Counted from the stretch's first letter, positions 12,720-24,187 are shown. The stretch: DNA of 64,000 nt from Strongylocentrotus purpuratus (GCF_000002235.5 NW_022145606.1:50067333-50131332), one strand, 5' to 3'. Notes: generated from the sequence alone by a model not told the origin. Made by a program: numbers and translations.

Positions 12720-15719
12720 TCATGTGTCATCGACATACTTGTCAAGAAAATATGACTTAAGTCTACGTTTAAAAACTGAGATACTTGAAGCATTTGTTAT
12801 GGTAGTATCAAGTGAATTCCAGAACCTGGGGCCAGTGGACATTAGTGTATTCAAAGTGAAGGTTGTCCTTGCATATGGTAAATGGAGAGCAGAAGCCTGT
12901 CTAGTATTATAGCTGTGAATTTGGTTATTTCTTCTAAAGATTTGAGCAAGGGCAGGAGGGAGGTCTCCAGAGTGAATGCTAAACATGAGCATTCCAAGTT
13001 GCATTGAATAGAGATCTTCTAGTTTTAGAATACTGTTTTCATAATAAAGTAGATTTGTATGTGCACGATAATTTGCTTTACAAATTATTCTAATAACCCG
13101 CTTCTGCACAACAAAAAGCCTGTGGATTTGAGTTTTGGATGATTTGCCCCATGCCAACATACCATAATTGATATATGATAAAATAAGAGTAGAGTACAAA
13201 ATGAACAATACCTCTTGAGGTATACATGATCTCAACTTATAAATAACACCAGTATTTTTTGACACCACTTTACTTAATTTGTCCACATGAGTTTTTCAAT
13301 TCAGTTTCTCGTCTATGTATATTCCAAGAAATTTCGTTGAAGTTACTCTCTCAATTGGGTTATTATTGAAAGCCACTTCGCCTGGCAAAATATTAACTGA
13401 ATTACTGAACAGTATATAATTAGTTTTCTGAAGATTCAAGGATAACTTATTAGCATTAATCCACTTCATTACTTTTCGAAACTCTTCATTAACAGTTTTC
13501 AACAATGTTTGTGGACATCTATGAGAAAAAAATACACTTGAGTCATCAGCAAAAAATATGAATGATAATACACTTGATGAGCGTTGAAAATCATTAATAT
13601 ACAAAATGAATAAAAGTGGTCCCAAAATGGATCCCTGGGGAACACCACATGTTACTTTTTGGGGACTAGAGTCAATTCCATTTAAGGACACATATTGCTT
13701 TCTATCAGTTAGATAACTTCTAAACCAATCCAAGGCGACTCCCCTGACACCATAATGACATAATTTACTTAAGAGAATTTCATGGTCTACAGTATCAAAG
13801 GCCTTGGAAAAGTCTAAAAATGTACCAATGGTGTGTAAGCGACTATCTAAGGCAGAAGCAAGTTTATCTATAAGGTGTAAGATTGCATGTGTTGTTGTAT
13901 GCTTCTCCCGAAAACCAAACTGATAATTACTGAAGACACATGTTTTGTTTAAAAATGTTATAGTTCTTACATAAATAATTTTTTCCAGAATTTTTGAAAA
14001 ACAGGTTAACAAAGAAATCGGACGATAATTTGTCAGTAATTGAGAGTCACCTTTGTTAAAAATTGGTACAACTTTTGCGATCTTCATGTTTATCGGTACA
14101 ACTCCGCTTGACATAGACAAATTAAAAATATGAACTAGTGGTTGAAGGATACCGACAATAACTTGCTTAATAAGTTCGTTCCCAATATGATCATACCCAG
14201 GACTTTTCTTGTTCTTGAGGGCTCTAACAATACCAAGCAATTCTTCTTCATTTGTGGGCACCAGAAATAAACTTTGCATGTTAGGTTCTACTAAGTAATC
14301 ATGAAAATCAGTTTGACTGTTAGGAATATTTTTTTTCAGATTCGGACCAATATTACAAAAATATTCATTAAACTTTTCCACTATAATATTTTTATCTTCA
14401 ACCATTTGGTCATCTATATTCATTTGTATTATACTTGTTACTTTAGATGCTTTTTGAAATACATTTCTTATCACCTTCCACGTGCCCTTGATATTATTGT
14501 AAGTTGCTTTAAACTGTGCTAAATAGTATTGTTTTTTGGCTGCACGCAGCACAGAAGTCAGAGTATTTCTGTAAACGGAATATTTCCTTTTTAGAGCTAC
14601 CGTCCCTGCTTTCTTATACTTATAAAACAGCTCATTTTTCTTATTTATTGATTTCAGCAAAGCATTGGTGACCCACGGCATACGTGGAGTTCTTCTACGG
14701 TTGTTTTTACTCTTTACTACTGGAATATTAGCATCATACAACAATAAAAACCTATTCATGAAAATATCGAAGGCACTCTCATCACACTGATTCAAAAGAA
14801 CATCACTCCAGTTTGTCGCCAATAACGCCTCTCTAAACTGATTAATATTTTCTGGGGTGTTTCTTCTAACATAAATGTTCTTATGGGTGACTACAAGTTT
14901 TTTTCCCAAAGGAATTACAGTATACACAGGAAAATGGTCAGACAAGTCCGACACAACAATAGTAGATAAGGGAAAAGGTTGTAAGTTACTAAAGATATTG
15001 TCAATTAGAGTAGCAGAGGATTCAGTTACTCTTGTTGGTTTTGTTATCAAGGGCAACAAAGAAAACGACAACATCAAATTCAGGAAATCATCAACATGAG
15101 CATCAACATTGTGCTGTAAAAGGTTTATATTATAATCTCCAACCAAAAATAAGGATTTACTGTTAAGTGACCGGCTTTCCAAAACTCTCTGCATTTCGTC
15201 CAAAAAAATGTTCAAAATACCATTGGGAGGTCGGTACACGACTCCAATTACGATATTATTTTTACCAGAAATAAAGACTTCAACAAATAAAGCTTCTAGA
15301 TTTTCAGTCATAACATTAAGCTCGTGACATACTCGATAATCGAGCCCAGACGGAACATAAAGGGCAACACCACCACCACGTCTGTCTACTCTACTATTGC
15401 TTAACAAGTTATAACCTGGAATAACAAACAAATTTGCATCATTTTCATTGGTGAACCAAGTTTCAGTGACACCAATGGCAGTTAAGCCTGAGCTGATTTT
15501 GTTCACAAATGATGTCACATGTTCAAAATTTCTACTCATGCTGCGGATATTAAAATGAAGAAGGGAAAGCTCTTTATCTGTGGCATTTTTAACTGACTCA
15601 AAGAACTGTTGTTCTGTAGAATAATTACATCTTAAAGAAATATTTTCAATGCTGTCACTGATATCACTCAAGCTAGCTTCAAGAAAATTGCAAATATTAT
15701 GGTCATCTATTTGAGCCAT
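12720..15719 (-). pseudogene. LINE ORF2: endonuclease and reverse transcriptase, one in-frame stop
   Basis: From ATG at 15719 the frame runs 1000 codons to the stop at 12720, broken once by TGA at 13296-13298. The TGA replaces what looks like a tryptophan codon (context EKLN-stop-KTHVDKLSK); reading continues in the same frame after it. The N-terminal APE endonuclease shows LLHFNIRSMS (about residue 53), GVTETWF, RRGGGVALYVP, VVYRPPNG, LVGDYNINLL and SDHFPVY. The RT domain shows NYRPISLL, DFSKAFDTVDH (about 632), GVPQGSILGPLLF (about 690) and the catalytic FADD (about 722-725). The C-terminal part (LILSYINYGMLAWG, FWNSLD) is the conserved post-RT region. It would make single-strand breaks and prime reverse transcription at the target. 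The lone stop lies after the RT catalytic motifs. Confidence 0.88.
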
Positions 15720-16071
15720 GATCGGTCAAGATAGGTGACAGGATAAACACGAGTACTGATAACATAGACATAAGGAAACGGCTAGCTAACTTAAATACAA
15801 CTAGAAAGATAAACACTTGAGACATATAGAATATGAGACAGCAAGTTGGAGAGGAAAAAGGAAGGTATAAACAGGGAAAGGAAGACAAAAAAGAACAGAA
15901 TGGAAAACATATATATAACTGCGCACAGGATACATTGCGCAGATAAGTAAAAAGACAATTCATATGAAGAAAAAAAAACAACAACAGTACCAATAGTGTA
16001 GTAAATAAAAAGAGATGTTTTAAATATCATGTGGCAAGAGCTATCAAGTTATTTATAGACAAAGGTTGAAT

Positions 16072-16872
16072 TTAGAGCCTGACCAAGTCCGCTTCAGAAA
16101 AGATGGTTTTCTTCATTTCTTTGCCATCGGTTGCTGGCAACAAGGCGATGACTCGACCATCCCGTGTCCAAGCAGCTTTTACCCGTTGATGGTCACGGGT
16201 CATCTTGAGGAGCTTGGCGTTATCGCGCGTGAGGTCCTCCTGGATGGATTTTCTCGTACCCGCGAGCTTGCGTCGACTCCCGAGGACCTCGTTCCTCTTC
16301 TTGAACGACAGGAACTTGACAATTATGGTGCTTGGACCCTTTGGACCAGGCTTAATAGCGGAATTCACCCGTTGAATATGGTCTATGTCCCCCTTCTGGA
16401 GGTGAACGCCAAGGGAGGTGTTCACCAGATCAACTATTACATCTTCTGAAGGCACCCCTTCAACCTCGGGGATACCAAAAAATCTGAGAGAGTTTCTCCT
16501 ACTGTATTGCTCTTGGGAGTTAACATCCCTTCTCAGCAGACTGAATCGTTGACCCGTGCCATCATGGCTTTCCTTCAGCAGCTTAATTTCTTTTCTATTT
16601 CTTTCTTCAGAAAGCTCAAGGTCAAGGATCCTTGCCTCCTGCCTTCCTATTGACTCCTCGAGCTTTCTCTCCCTCTCGGTGGAAGCATCCTGAAGATGTA
16701 GAATCATGGCCGCTTGCTCATCAATCTGTTTTTGAAATTTAGCTAGACTTGAGTCAACATGTGCTGAGACTAGCTGCATAAATTTCTCATCATGAAGTAT
16801 ATCGGTCATGACTGCCTGAATGAGAGAGGCAGTTTCCTTCTTCTCCCTAGCCGATCTTGTTTTGTCAGCCAT
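16072..16872 (-). CDS. LINE ORF1 protein (coiled coil plus RRM-like)
   Basis: The protein is 266 aa from the ATG at 16872 (MADKTRSAREK). The frame is open up to 16950, but the upstream residues are hydrophobic and look like translated 5' UTR. Residues about 45-118 are charged and heptad-rich, predicting a coiled coil for trimerisation. Residues 121-136 (EQYSRRNSLRFFGIPE) are the conserved entry to the RRM-like domain of LINE ORF1 proteins. The C-terminal third (SIQEDLTRDNAKLL, then AWTRDGRVIAL) matches the ORF1 C-terminal domain. By family knowledge it binds LINE RNA and acts as a chaperone. No internal stop is visible. Confidence 0.85.
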   Translation of the reverse strand: MADKTRSAREKKETASLIQAVMTDILHDEKFMQLVSAHVDSSLAKFQKQIDEQAAMILHLQDASTERERKLEESIGRQEARILDLELSEERNRKEIKLLKESHDGTGQRFSLLRRDVNSQEQYSRRNSLRFFGIPEVEGVPSEDVIVDLVNTSLGVHLQKGDIDHIQRVNSAIKPGPKGPSTIIVKFLSFKKRNEVLGSRRKLAGTRKSIQEDLTRDNAKLLKMTRDHQRVKAAWTRDGRVIALLPATDGKEMKKTIFSEADLVRL

Positions 16873-17000
16873 AGTTGTAACAGGTTGATGGTAGAAGTAG
16901 AAGTAGAGGTGAAATAGAGGTTGAAGTATAAATACAATAGCTGCATACACAAAGCCCAGAGTAGAGTCACAGATCCACTACTTTGCACACATTACACACG

Positions 17001-17460
17001 AGTTACAACAAAATATTGAGTTAGTGGGGCTGAAGATAAGATTCTTACCACATGGCTCAATACAAAAGTTGAAACAGTCCGTTAATTCCTCAGTTTCCTC
17101 GTTTTTTAACACATTCCTCTCATGGTACCACTATTAACTTGTGGCAAATTACATATCGCTTTGATTATTTGAAGCTAAAAAGATGAATAACAGAGCAAAG
17201 TGTCAGCAACAAAGCCAAGATACACGTGCTCTACGTCTTTCAACAAGCTTTGTAAGCAAGACATTGCAAGTCAACCTCTCTGGAATAACCCCACATTAAA
17301 ATGAATGACAAAGTGGTATGTTTTGGGGCTTGGAGGTGGGTAGAGGTGCGGGGTGGTAATATATTTTGGCAGCCCGTCATAGGTAGATCCACGGATATTT
17401 GGTAAATCATTTCCCCTGGGATTTCAAACGCCTTAGTTTAAGGAAATCAGGGGAATGCAA
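17001..17460. other. Non-coding; left fragment of copy B at about 17300-17460
   Basis: 17001-17300 holds no gene I can support and may include LINE 5' sequence or remains of the interrupted Tx1-like LINE. From about 17330 the sequence (AGGTAGATCCACGGATATTT, then TTTCCCCTGG) matches 35380-35490 in copy C, so the duplicated unit begins here before being split by inserted elements. Confidence 0.5.
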
Positions 17461-17800
17461 TTGTAAAAGACGAAAGACTTCATGCATGGATGATCGTCAA
17501 CGAAACGGAGTTAAGTCTTTTATCAACTATGGATGTTGCTACAGCAGGCAGCCAGTGAAAACGAATTCGTTTTTTTATCGAATTATGGAAATGCAGACAT
17601 TAACAATAAAAACAGACATACCTCTGTTATTCCTGGCTCATTTTTCCTGATTTAGGGGTCATATGAAAGGGCAAACAACGAACTTTCTAAAAATGTGAAT
17701 TTCTCTTTGAAATTCAGATAGCGTCCGCCAAATGACTTTTCGGTTTCTTCTCTTCAAAGTGCTTTGAATCACTCATGCGTGAACAAAGCAGGATCTATTA
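17460..17800. mobile_element. Mariner-like MITE copy 2, left piece
   Basis: It matches the right half of the foldback element at 7200-7481 (AACGAAACGGAGTTAAGTCT, GCCAGTGAAAACGAATTCGT, then the arm ending in CACTCATGCGTG). The remaining part, with the outer terminus, is at 24188-24285 on the other side of a 6.4-kb insertion. The first half of the foldback is missing from this copy. Confidence 0.7.
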
Positions 17801-17919
17801 GGGGAGCCTTCCAAAGTTGCGACTGTGCCCGGACGGGTCGGGGCGCGATGAATAGAACAGTCGCGTCTCAAGAGACGCATTGAGGCGCAGAGGGGCGCGA
17901 AGGGGCGCAATAGTCACCC

Positions 17920-18280
17920 TCATCTGATTCTTGCATATGAAAAGAAACTGTCTATTGTTGGTATAAACCCGCTCTATTCTTCTTGCGCCCTTTTGCGCCC
18001 TACCAGGCGATGGAAGATTATCTTTCGCATCATTGTTCTCGCTCGGGATGCGCGGTACAGCTTAAACTTGATATATAGCAAGTATTTGTCGGCCAAAGCC
18101 TGTCTTCCCCTCCTCCGGTTCTCGTTCTGATAAACATTCCATTGTTTGTAAAAACTTGATGTATTCTTCTCGCGTCGCGATCTATTCTTCTCGCGCCGTT
18201 TTGCGTCGTAACGGGCGGGGTATTATCTTTCCAATCATTGTGGAAGCTTTGCGATGTACATTGCTACAGCACAGCATGAA
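17920..18280. repeat. GC-rich subterminal duplication of the Harbinger-like element
   Basis: Two related blocks (about 17965-18040 and 18155-18245) share TATTCTTCTYGCGCC, TTTTGCG and ATTATCTTTC followed by ATCATTGT. They lie just inside the left terminus and are likely subterminal repeats of the element. No coding capacity is seen. Confidence 0.5.
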
Positions 18281-18769
18281 CTTGTCTGGTGGGAGCGTCT
18301 TTGTTTCGGGGGGCAATCAACACACATTTTATTTTTGTTGGGTTTAATACGCCTTTTAATTTTTGTGACGACTGTATGAAATGTGAAATAAAGATGACTA
18401 TGTACCATTACTGGCTGTTTAATTGCGAGCTTGATTGTTCCCAACAACAAAAAAATAAAAGGCGAATGATGTGAATGAATACATGTATGCGGTTATAGTC
18501 GTTAAATTGATTACTGTTTAGGACGCTTGTTATGTTTGTAATTTGAATGATTATCAACATATTTGTATAATTCCCACATCGCGATATTATGCTAGCGTCC
18601 TAATAATGGACAAAGGAATTATCTTTCTCTCCCGTCATTCATATTCACGCTACGCGTTGCCACAGCCTGAGCTTGGAAGAATATATATTTTGTCAGTCAA
18701 ATCCTCTTTTTTTCTTCTTCTCCTCCCTTGACTTGGTTCTAATAAATTGAAGGTTTGCTTATTAGGGAT

Positions 18770-19350
18770 AAGGAGGATAACATCAAACAAAAGATCTACT
18801 CAAGATGACGCTCTTTTCATTTCACCTCGCTGTTTGATAAAGTAGAGTTCTGTATGGAGCGAATACAAAAGAAAAGTTCGCTCTAAAGGAAAAAAACATA
18901 AAATGCTGTGGCAGGATATCACGCCAGAGATTTGCCTTCGAAAATTGCCCGTCCATAATGCGTTTTAAATCATAATAATTCCATAGCTCTTTTTAAAAGT
19001 GGAATGAATAGAAAAAAGAGTCTAGGAACTATATCGAGATTATAAAACATGTGTGTCATGAAGATGTAAACAAAAAGCGTAGCTTGATGGCGATAAAGTT
19101 GAGCAGCAAATGGAAATGCCATACAAAACATTAAGCAGTTCATGGTGATAATTTATCATTCGACTTCTACTTTGCGCTATATGTACTAAATGATCGCAAA
19201 ACGGGCAGGGACACAAATACAAACATCGATTTCTGCTCTAACATTCGAATCATTTATTCGTAGATTTGTATAATTAAGTGGCGAAAGTGAAATTTTGAAA
19301 TCATACTGCACAGATACAAAAACATACCAAACATGTTTTGATTCTTAATC

Positions 19351-19387
<37 letters not shown>

Positions 19388-19815
19388 CAAATTTTAAAAG
19401 ATCTTTTTAAAAGGAGGGAGGCGCTTTAGCCCAGTGGTAGAGCAGACGGCTCGTAACCGGGAGCTCCCTGGTTAGAAACCAAGTCAATATGCTAGTGCCC
19501 TTTGGTAAGGCAAAACTCAACATTACATTTCGTTCGGAGAGGTCTTAAAGCCGCCGGTCCCCTGTTTGCCTAATTCAGAGCATATGCTTCATGTAGCAGT
19601 CAGGTAAAAAAAAAAAAAAAGCAAACGGTACAGGAAGCTACTTTTTATGGATAGGCCTAAATTGAGGTTTGACTTAACTAGGGAGAAGAAGGATAACATC
19701 AAACAAAAGATCTACTCATGATGACGCTCTTTTCATTTCACCTAGCTTTAAGATAAAGTAGAGTTCTATGGAACGAATACAAAAGAAAAGTTCGAATGCT
19801 GTGGCAGGATTTCAC
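18770..19815. repeat. Direct repeat of about 140 bp (18770-18930 and 19684-19815)
   Basis: Both copies carry GGATAACATCAAACAAAAGA, then GATGACGCTCTTTTCATTTC, GATAAAGTAGAGTTCT and ATGCTGTGGCAGGAT. They lie about 910 bp apart inside the Harbinger-like element. The second copy lacks a short A-rich piece. A poly-A run of more than 30 bases (about 19352-19385) lies between them. Confidence 0.75.
19421..19620 (+). mobile_element. tRNA-derived SINE with A tail
   Basis: The head resembles a tRNA: box A TAGCCCAGTGGTAGAGC, a would-be anticodon arm around CGGCTCGTAACCGG, and box B GGTTAGAAACC with a changed core. A body of about 130 bp follows, then A15 at about 19606-19620. The altered box B and the appended body argue for a SINE and against a functional tRNA gene. 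Confidence 0.7.
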
Positions 19816-20204
19816 GCGGCCGAGCAAGGCTATTGTTTGATCGCTATAATTGTCCGACTTGCTATAGATTCTTGTTTAGGTACACGTACTATTAAGGCTG
19901 CGTATTATGTGTGTGTGTGTAAGGTAGGGGGCGGCGAAGTGAACGGCCGGACGTAAATGGCAGAGGCCCATCAGGAGGGCTCCGCTCGCTAGTTATAAGG
20001 ACCGCTATTCATTGGACAACTATTCATGAAGACCGCTATTTGTAATTTTAGAACATGGTCATTATGCATAAGGGTCATGAATTCGTAATACGATATCCCC
20101 CTCCCCAAAACTAAATAAATAAATAGAAAACTAATGATGCAATAACAAATAATGCCCGGTAATTGGTGATAGCCGCCTATGAGCGGAACAATGGGCGCAC
20201 CAAC

Positions 20205-20417
20205 CACTATGAACATGACTGACAATGAGAGCGGACAAAATATACAGTTCCTCAGGTAGACAAAGGAACATCCCTTACTGCTATTATGTAAAAATGTGTA
20301 GAACAGGTGTCACATGCAAATTCACCTTTTTACATAATAGCTGTGAAGGGATGTTCCTTTGTCTACCTGAGGAACTGTATATTTTGTCCGCTCTCATTGT
20401 CAGTCATGTTCATAGTG
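20205..20417. repeat. Perfect 72-bp inverted repeat (long hairpin)
   Basis: 20205-20276 and 20346-20417 are exact reverse complements. The 69-bp spacer contributes a further imperfect pairing (CTATTATGTAAAAA against TTTTTACATAATAG), leaving a small apical loop. No protein-coding sense is seen. It is either a recently formed foldback or a hairpin RNA source. Confidence 0.85.
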
Positions 20418-21717
20418 TATTAGCTGCTCAAAGAGCTGTCTTTTGTCATTGCGTTGCAATAACAATGTCCTTGTAAAAGTTACATGTACTATAATATCCG
20501 TATGCTATATAACACCCAATGTAAACATGACGTGTTCAGGCCTTACAACTAAATACAGTGCACCAATGCAGTGCACGTTAAAACAAAAGACTTTACTAGC
20601 GCTAGCTAACAAATATGAAACGTCAAAACCTCACGAGCAATTGATGACAACAAATTGTTACGTCAAATGCCACCACCAATACAGTTTCTTCGCGAAGAAA
20701 TATTCAATCAAATTTCATGTTTGGAACATATATAGGCGATTTCGAATGGTTCGAGGTAAAAATAACGAATATCGTGTCCGATAAACACTCCTTCCTTCTT
20801 CAAGGTCCCATACGATTCAAACATAATTTACAATGTTTATTTGCAAATAATAATCTCTCTGGGAGTATATCGATTTCCCCGATAATGCAGATATTCGTTT
20901 TTTTTCTCGTAAAATTAGTTTTATAATTTTGCAGGGAGACGGTGTTCCTTATGATTCGAGCAGAATTTTGGTGAGTGCATTTCGAAAAAGAGCGTCTTCC
21001 ATCTACCGAAACGTTTTGATAATGCAGGCTCCCGACAATACGATTATCATTTCTGTAATATCTTTAATTTGCAGATGTTTGTTCGTTTCGTATGACATAT
21101 TTATAAACGCCCTATAATCTTATTTCAAGCAGAATCTTACAGTGTCTTTGATTATAAGTATCATTTTGAAATCACGGTGTTAAAATACAATAGCTGATTT
21201 TGCGAAGATTTAGAGAACCTACGTTTCTATTCTTTAAATCGATCTTGCATGAGAAAGAACAGATTGATGATATAGATATATGACCTATTTCGATCGGATG
21301 ACAGAACAAAATAATGCAATATGAAACAATAATATGCCAAAACATACAGAAAGAATACAATTATACATATCGTTTCTGTTTTGTTCGTGAACAAATTAAT
21401 ATAATTGAAGTATTGAACACATTGATGAACAGAAATGAACAATCATGCCAACGTCAATGCCTAAAACACTTCGATGTTGGGAGGGAAATTAACAATCAGA
21501 AATAGAATCTAAATCAATGTAATGTACGGAAAATAATAATGAAACAAATCAGTAGCCAAAGTGAACATTTTAGAGTCAAATCTTTCAAGACGAGAGCGGA
21601 CACACACGCGGGGATTACATGAATAACTAATGCGTTGGAACGGGCGCGAAAGCTTTTCAAAGTTAAGCTCCCATTCACAAATTCACAATTCACAAAGAGC
21701 GCTTCGCCGTTAAGCGC

Positions 21718-21890
21718 ACCGCCCCCCCCCCCCCCCCCACTGAGTGTTATGTAGGGTACGCATATGCATGTTCCCTCCTTTTGAAAACAGCCCCCTAAGT
21801 CCGGTGTGTAAAGTCAATACGGGCCGGACTTTTGTGTACTAGACGAGCCGGACTTTGGTGCGTGAAAAGTACCCCTTTATAACAATAAGT
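21718..21890 (+). repeat. Poly-C-linked repeat, copy 1
   Basis: A C17 run leads into ACTGAGTGTTAT, then GTTCCCTCCTTTTGAAAAC, CTAAGTCCGGTGTGTAAAGT and GAGCCGGACTTTGGTGCGTG. Related copies are at 44620-44755 (inverted) and 47610-47765, both with the same G/C run on the same side. It contains inverted GTCCGG/CCGGAC motifs. The family is unassigned. Confidence 0.75.
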
Positions 21891-22093
21891 CTCCAAACAA
21901 TAGCCAGATTTGAAATTCATATTGTGAGCATGTGCTTAAATAGTTATATCGGGATTTCCTGGTTATATTGAAGACGTGGGCTAATATTGTGTACATGTGT
22001 GCCCAGTATTTCTCCCTGATTGTTCGACCAACATTAAATTGCTATTGTCCAGCTGACTTTTCTATAGGCTTTTCTACCCTCGGCGCTGAAGGG

Positions 22094-22233
22094 CAGTGGC
22101 GGATCCATGGGGGGGGGGGGGTTATTTTTTTCCTTTCCTGGGGTTTGCCCCCCCTGGCGCTCAAGGGGGGGGGGGGGGGTGCAAATTTTAAAATTTTCGA
22201 GGGCCACAAAAAAAATGTGCTCACTATCCCCCC

Positions 22234-22277
<44 letters not shown>

Positions 22278-22493
22278 ACTGAGCGACTTTTCGGCCGGCG
22301 CGATTTTCAAATTTTCGGGAGCAAAAAAAAAAAAAAATTGTGCTCACTACCCCCTCCCCCCTCCCTCCCCCCTCCCTCCCCCCCCCCCCCCCCCCCAACT
22401 AAGCGACTTTTCGGCCAGCGCGATTTTCACATTTTCAAGAGCAAAAAAAAAAAATTGGGCGCCCTCCCCTAAGAAATCCTGGATCCGCGCCTG
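22094..22493. mobile_element. hAT-type MITE with internal poly-C tandem repeats
   Basis: It starts CAGTGGCGGATCC and ends GGATCCGCGCCTG, forming a hAT-like TIR. Flanking 8-bp duplications are CTGAAGGG (22086-22093) and CTAAAGGG (22494-22501), one mismatch apart. The interior repeats a unit of about 120 bp: a long C run, AGCGACTTTTCGGCC, GCGCGATTTTCA, GAGCAAAAA and GTGCTCAC. The apparent proline- or glycine-rich ORFs here are translations of the C/G runs. Confidence 0.85.
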
Positions 22494-22919
22494 CTAAAGG
22501 GATTGCGGAAAATTTAAACACTATTTGTGTTTCGTGATGACCCAGTAGAAAAAGAATAAGGGCTAGCCCCCCCCCCCCCCACCCCTAAAGAAAAAATGGC
22601 CCAAAACAACGCAATCATTATAAATTCCGTCTACTACTTGATACCAACACGCGCATGATGGATCATTATTTAGACATCTAGTGAGACAGTTCTGTTACGA
22701 GAAGCAATTGAACGAATTGCCATGGCTTGTATTATTTGTTTTAGAACGCACTATGCTCTTTCGATACCACGTGGCCCCAATTAAGCACAATATATACGTA
22801 TTTCAGTTCTTCTCAACAATGACCTAGATCTAAAACTGGCCGCGGCTGTAACCCCCCCCCCCCCCCCCCCTTCTTCGTAAAGAAATATTCGTTAAAATTC
22901 CTTGGAACAGAATGATAAA

Positions 22920-23012
22920 CTAATTTCTTCTTGAGATAATATCTCAAGAAGAAATTAGAAATCAAGAAGAAAATTTCACCTCGAACCTATTATGTTCGAG
23001 GTAAAATTTCAA
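22920..23012. repeat. Two adjacent short hairpins
   Basis: 22920-22958 is a palindrome with perfect 18-bp arms (CTAATTTCTTCTTGAGAT) and a 3-nt loop. 22969-23012 is a second inverted repeat (CACCTCGAAC against GTTCGAGGTA, extending to GAAATTTT-type flanks). They sit at the start of the second 1-kb duplicate. Confidence 0.7.
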
Positions 23013-24187
23013 ACATTATTTCCTGGTAACGCTCTTCTTTTTTGATGCATGTTCTATTCTTACGATTTAGGCATAATTTACTATGTTGATTTGCGATTGA
23101 TAATCTCCCTGGGAGTTTTGCGATATCCCCGATGATACAGGTACAGTGTATTTAATTTTGTTCGTAACATTAGTGTTTTGCAAAGAAAGAACATTCTGAA
23201 AATGAGCGTCTTCCTTCTAACGAAACATATTGATGATGTTCCCGACAATACGGATATCATATGCATAAACAAAAATCGTAATACAGATAAAACGCTTTTT
23301 AAATCAAATTCAAGGAGAAACTACGACATTCTTGATTAAGTATCATTTTCAACATCAAGGATTTAAAAATACGTTATCTAATTTTAAGAAGATTCAAAGG
23401 ATCTATGTATTGAAATAACAGACTGATGATATAATTATATGATTTATAATGATCATACGACAGAACTGTTTACAAGATTCAACGAAAATTAAAGAAAACA
23501 AAACATGCGATAACATCGCTAGAGGAAATATACACAATTTTAATGTAATATGAATCAAATAAAGTGTCAAAACATTTACGAGGAAAACAATGTCAGAGAG
23601 AGTGGGGTAAGTATAAAATAAAGTTGTTTTTGTCGTGAACAAATCAATTTGTATTAAAATTAATATACTGAACACAATCATGAACAGAACAGGAGGAGAT
23701 GAAATAATGAACAATCATGCCAACGTTAACGCCTACAGAACTCTGATGTTGAGAGGAAAATAAACAATCAGAACAAACATTGTAACCAATGTCATGTACG
23801 TAAAATAATATTAAAACAAATCAGTAGCCAAAGTAATGCTTTTCAGAGTCAAATCTCGCAAGACGAGAGCGACACACAAGCAGGCACTATACATGAATAA
23901 CTAATGCGCCGGACCGGGCGCGAAAGGGCGCGAAAGCTATTCAAAGTTTAAGCTCCCATTCACAAGTGTCCAGTGCTTCACCGGGGCGCGCCCCGGCGGT
24001 GTAATTTCGTAACAATAATACTCCAAACAATAGCCAGATTTTAATGAGCTGGGAACCATCTGAAGTCCTCTCGTATCCGACGCAAAAAGGCGCAAATGGG
24101 CGCAATAAGGCGCCTCCTTTGTTCTCATATCCTGCTCTGCGCCCCGACGCGTCGCGGCACAGTCGCAACTTTGGAAGGCTCCCCTTA

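Larger units (their letters stand above)
12226..17000 (-). mobile_element. Near-complete non-LTR retrotransposon (Jockey/CR1-group LINE)
   Basis: The layout on the - strand is a 5' region (to about 17000, exact end unclear), ORF1 (16872-16072), a spacer of about 350 bp, ORF2 (15719-12720), and a 3' UTR ending in a (TACTTGA)n-type microsatellite at about 12226-12250. ORF1 is uninterrupted and ORF2 has a single internal stop, so this is a young copy. It lies inside the older Tx1-like LINE. Family placement (CR1, Daphne or Rex-like) cannot be settled without a phylogeny; the FADD motif and the RRM-type ORF1 are the main clues. Confidence 0.85.
20700..23970. repeat. Direct duplication of about 1 kb (20700-21690 and 22880-23970)
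   Basis: The two blocks are in the same orientation and share, in order, AATCTCYCTGGGAGT, CCCGACAATACG, a stretch around ACAGAAC, AACAATCATGCCAACGT, AAACAAATCAGTAGCCAAAG and AAGCTCCCATTCACAA. They diverge by many substitutions and small indels, so this is an old internal duplication within the Harbinger-like element. I see no recognisable protein in either block. Confidence 0.7.
17801..24184. mobile_element. Harbinger-like non-autonomous transposon, 6.4 kb
   Basis: The termini are perfect inverted repeats over 29 bp, starting GGGGAGCCTTCCAAAGTTGC, and weaker similarity continues through GC-rich GGGGCGC-type sequence. TTA flanks both ends (17798-17800 and 24185-24187), fitting the TWA target duplication of PIF/Harbinger. 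Joining the outer flanks restores the mariner-like MITE seen uninterrupted at 6772-7481. No ORF in the interior resembles a Harbinger transposase or its Myb-like partner. The interior holds internal duplications, a SINE, a long hairpin and a hAT MITE. Confidence 0.75.

Noticed and set aside
19421-19490. A functional tRNA gene (tRNA-Thr-like head)
   Set aside because: Box B core is altered, the acceptor arm does not pair, and a SINE body and A tail follow.
21968-22472. Proline-, glycine- and lysine-rich frames
   Set aside because: They come from long C/G and A homopolymers inside a hAT MITE.
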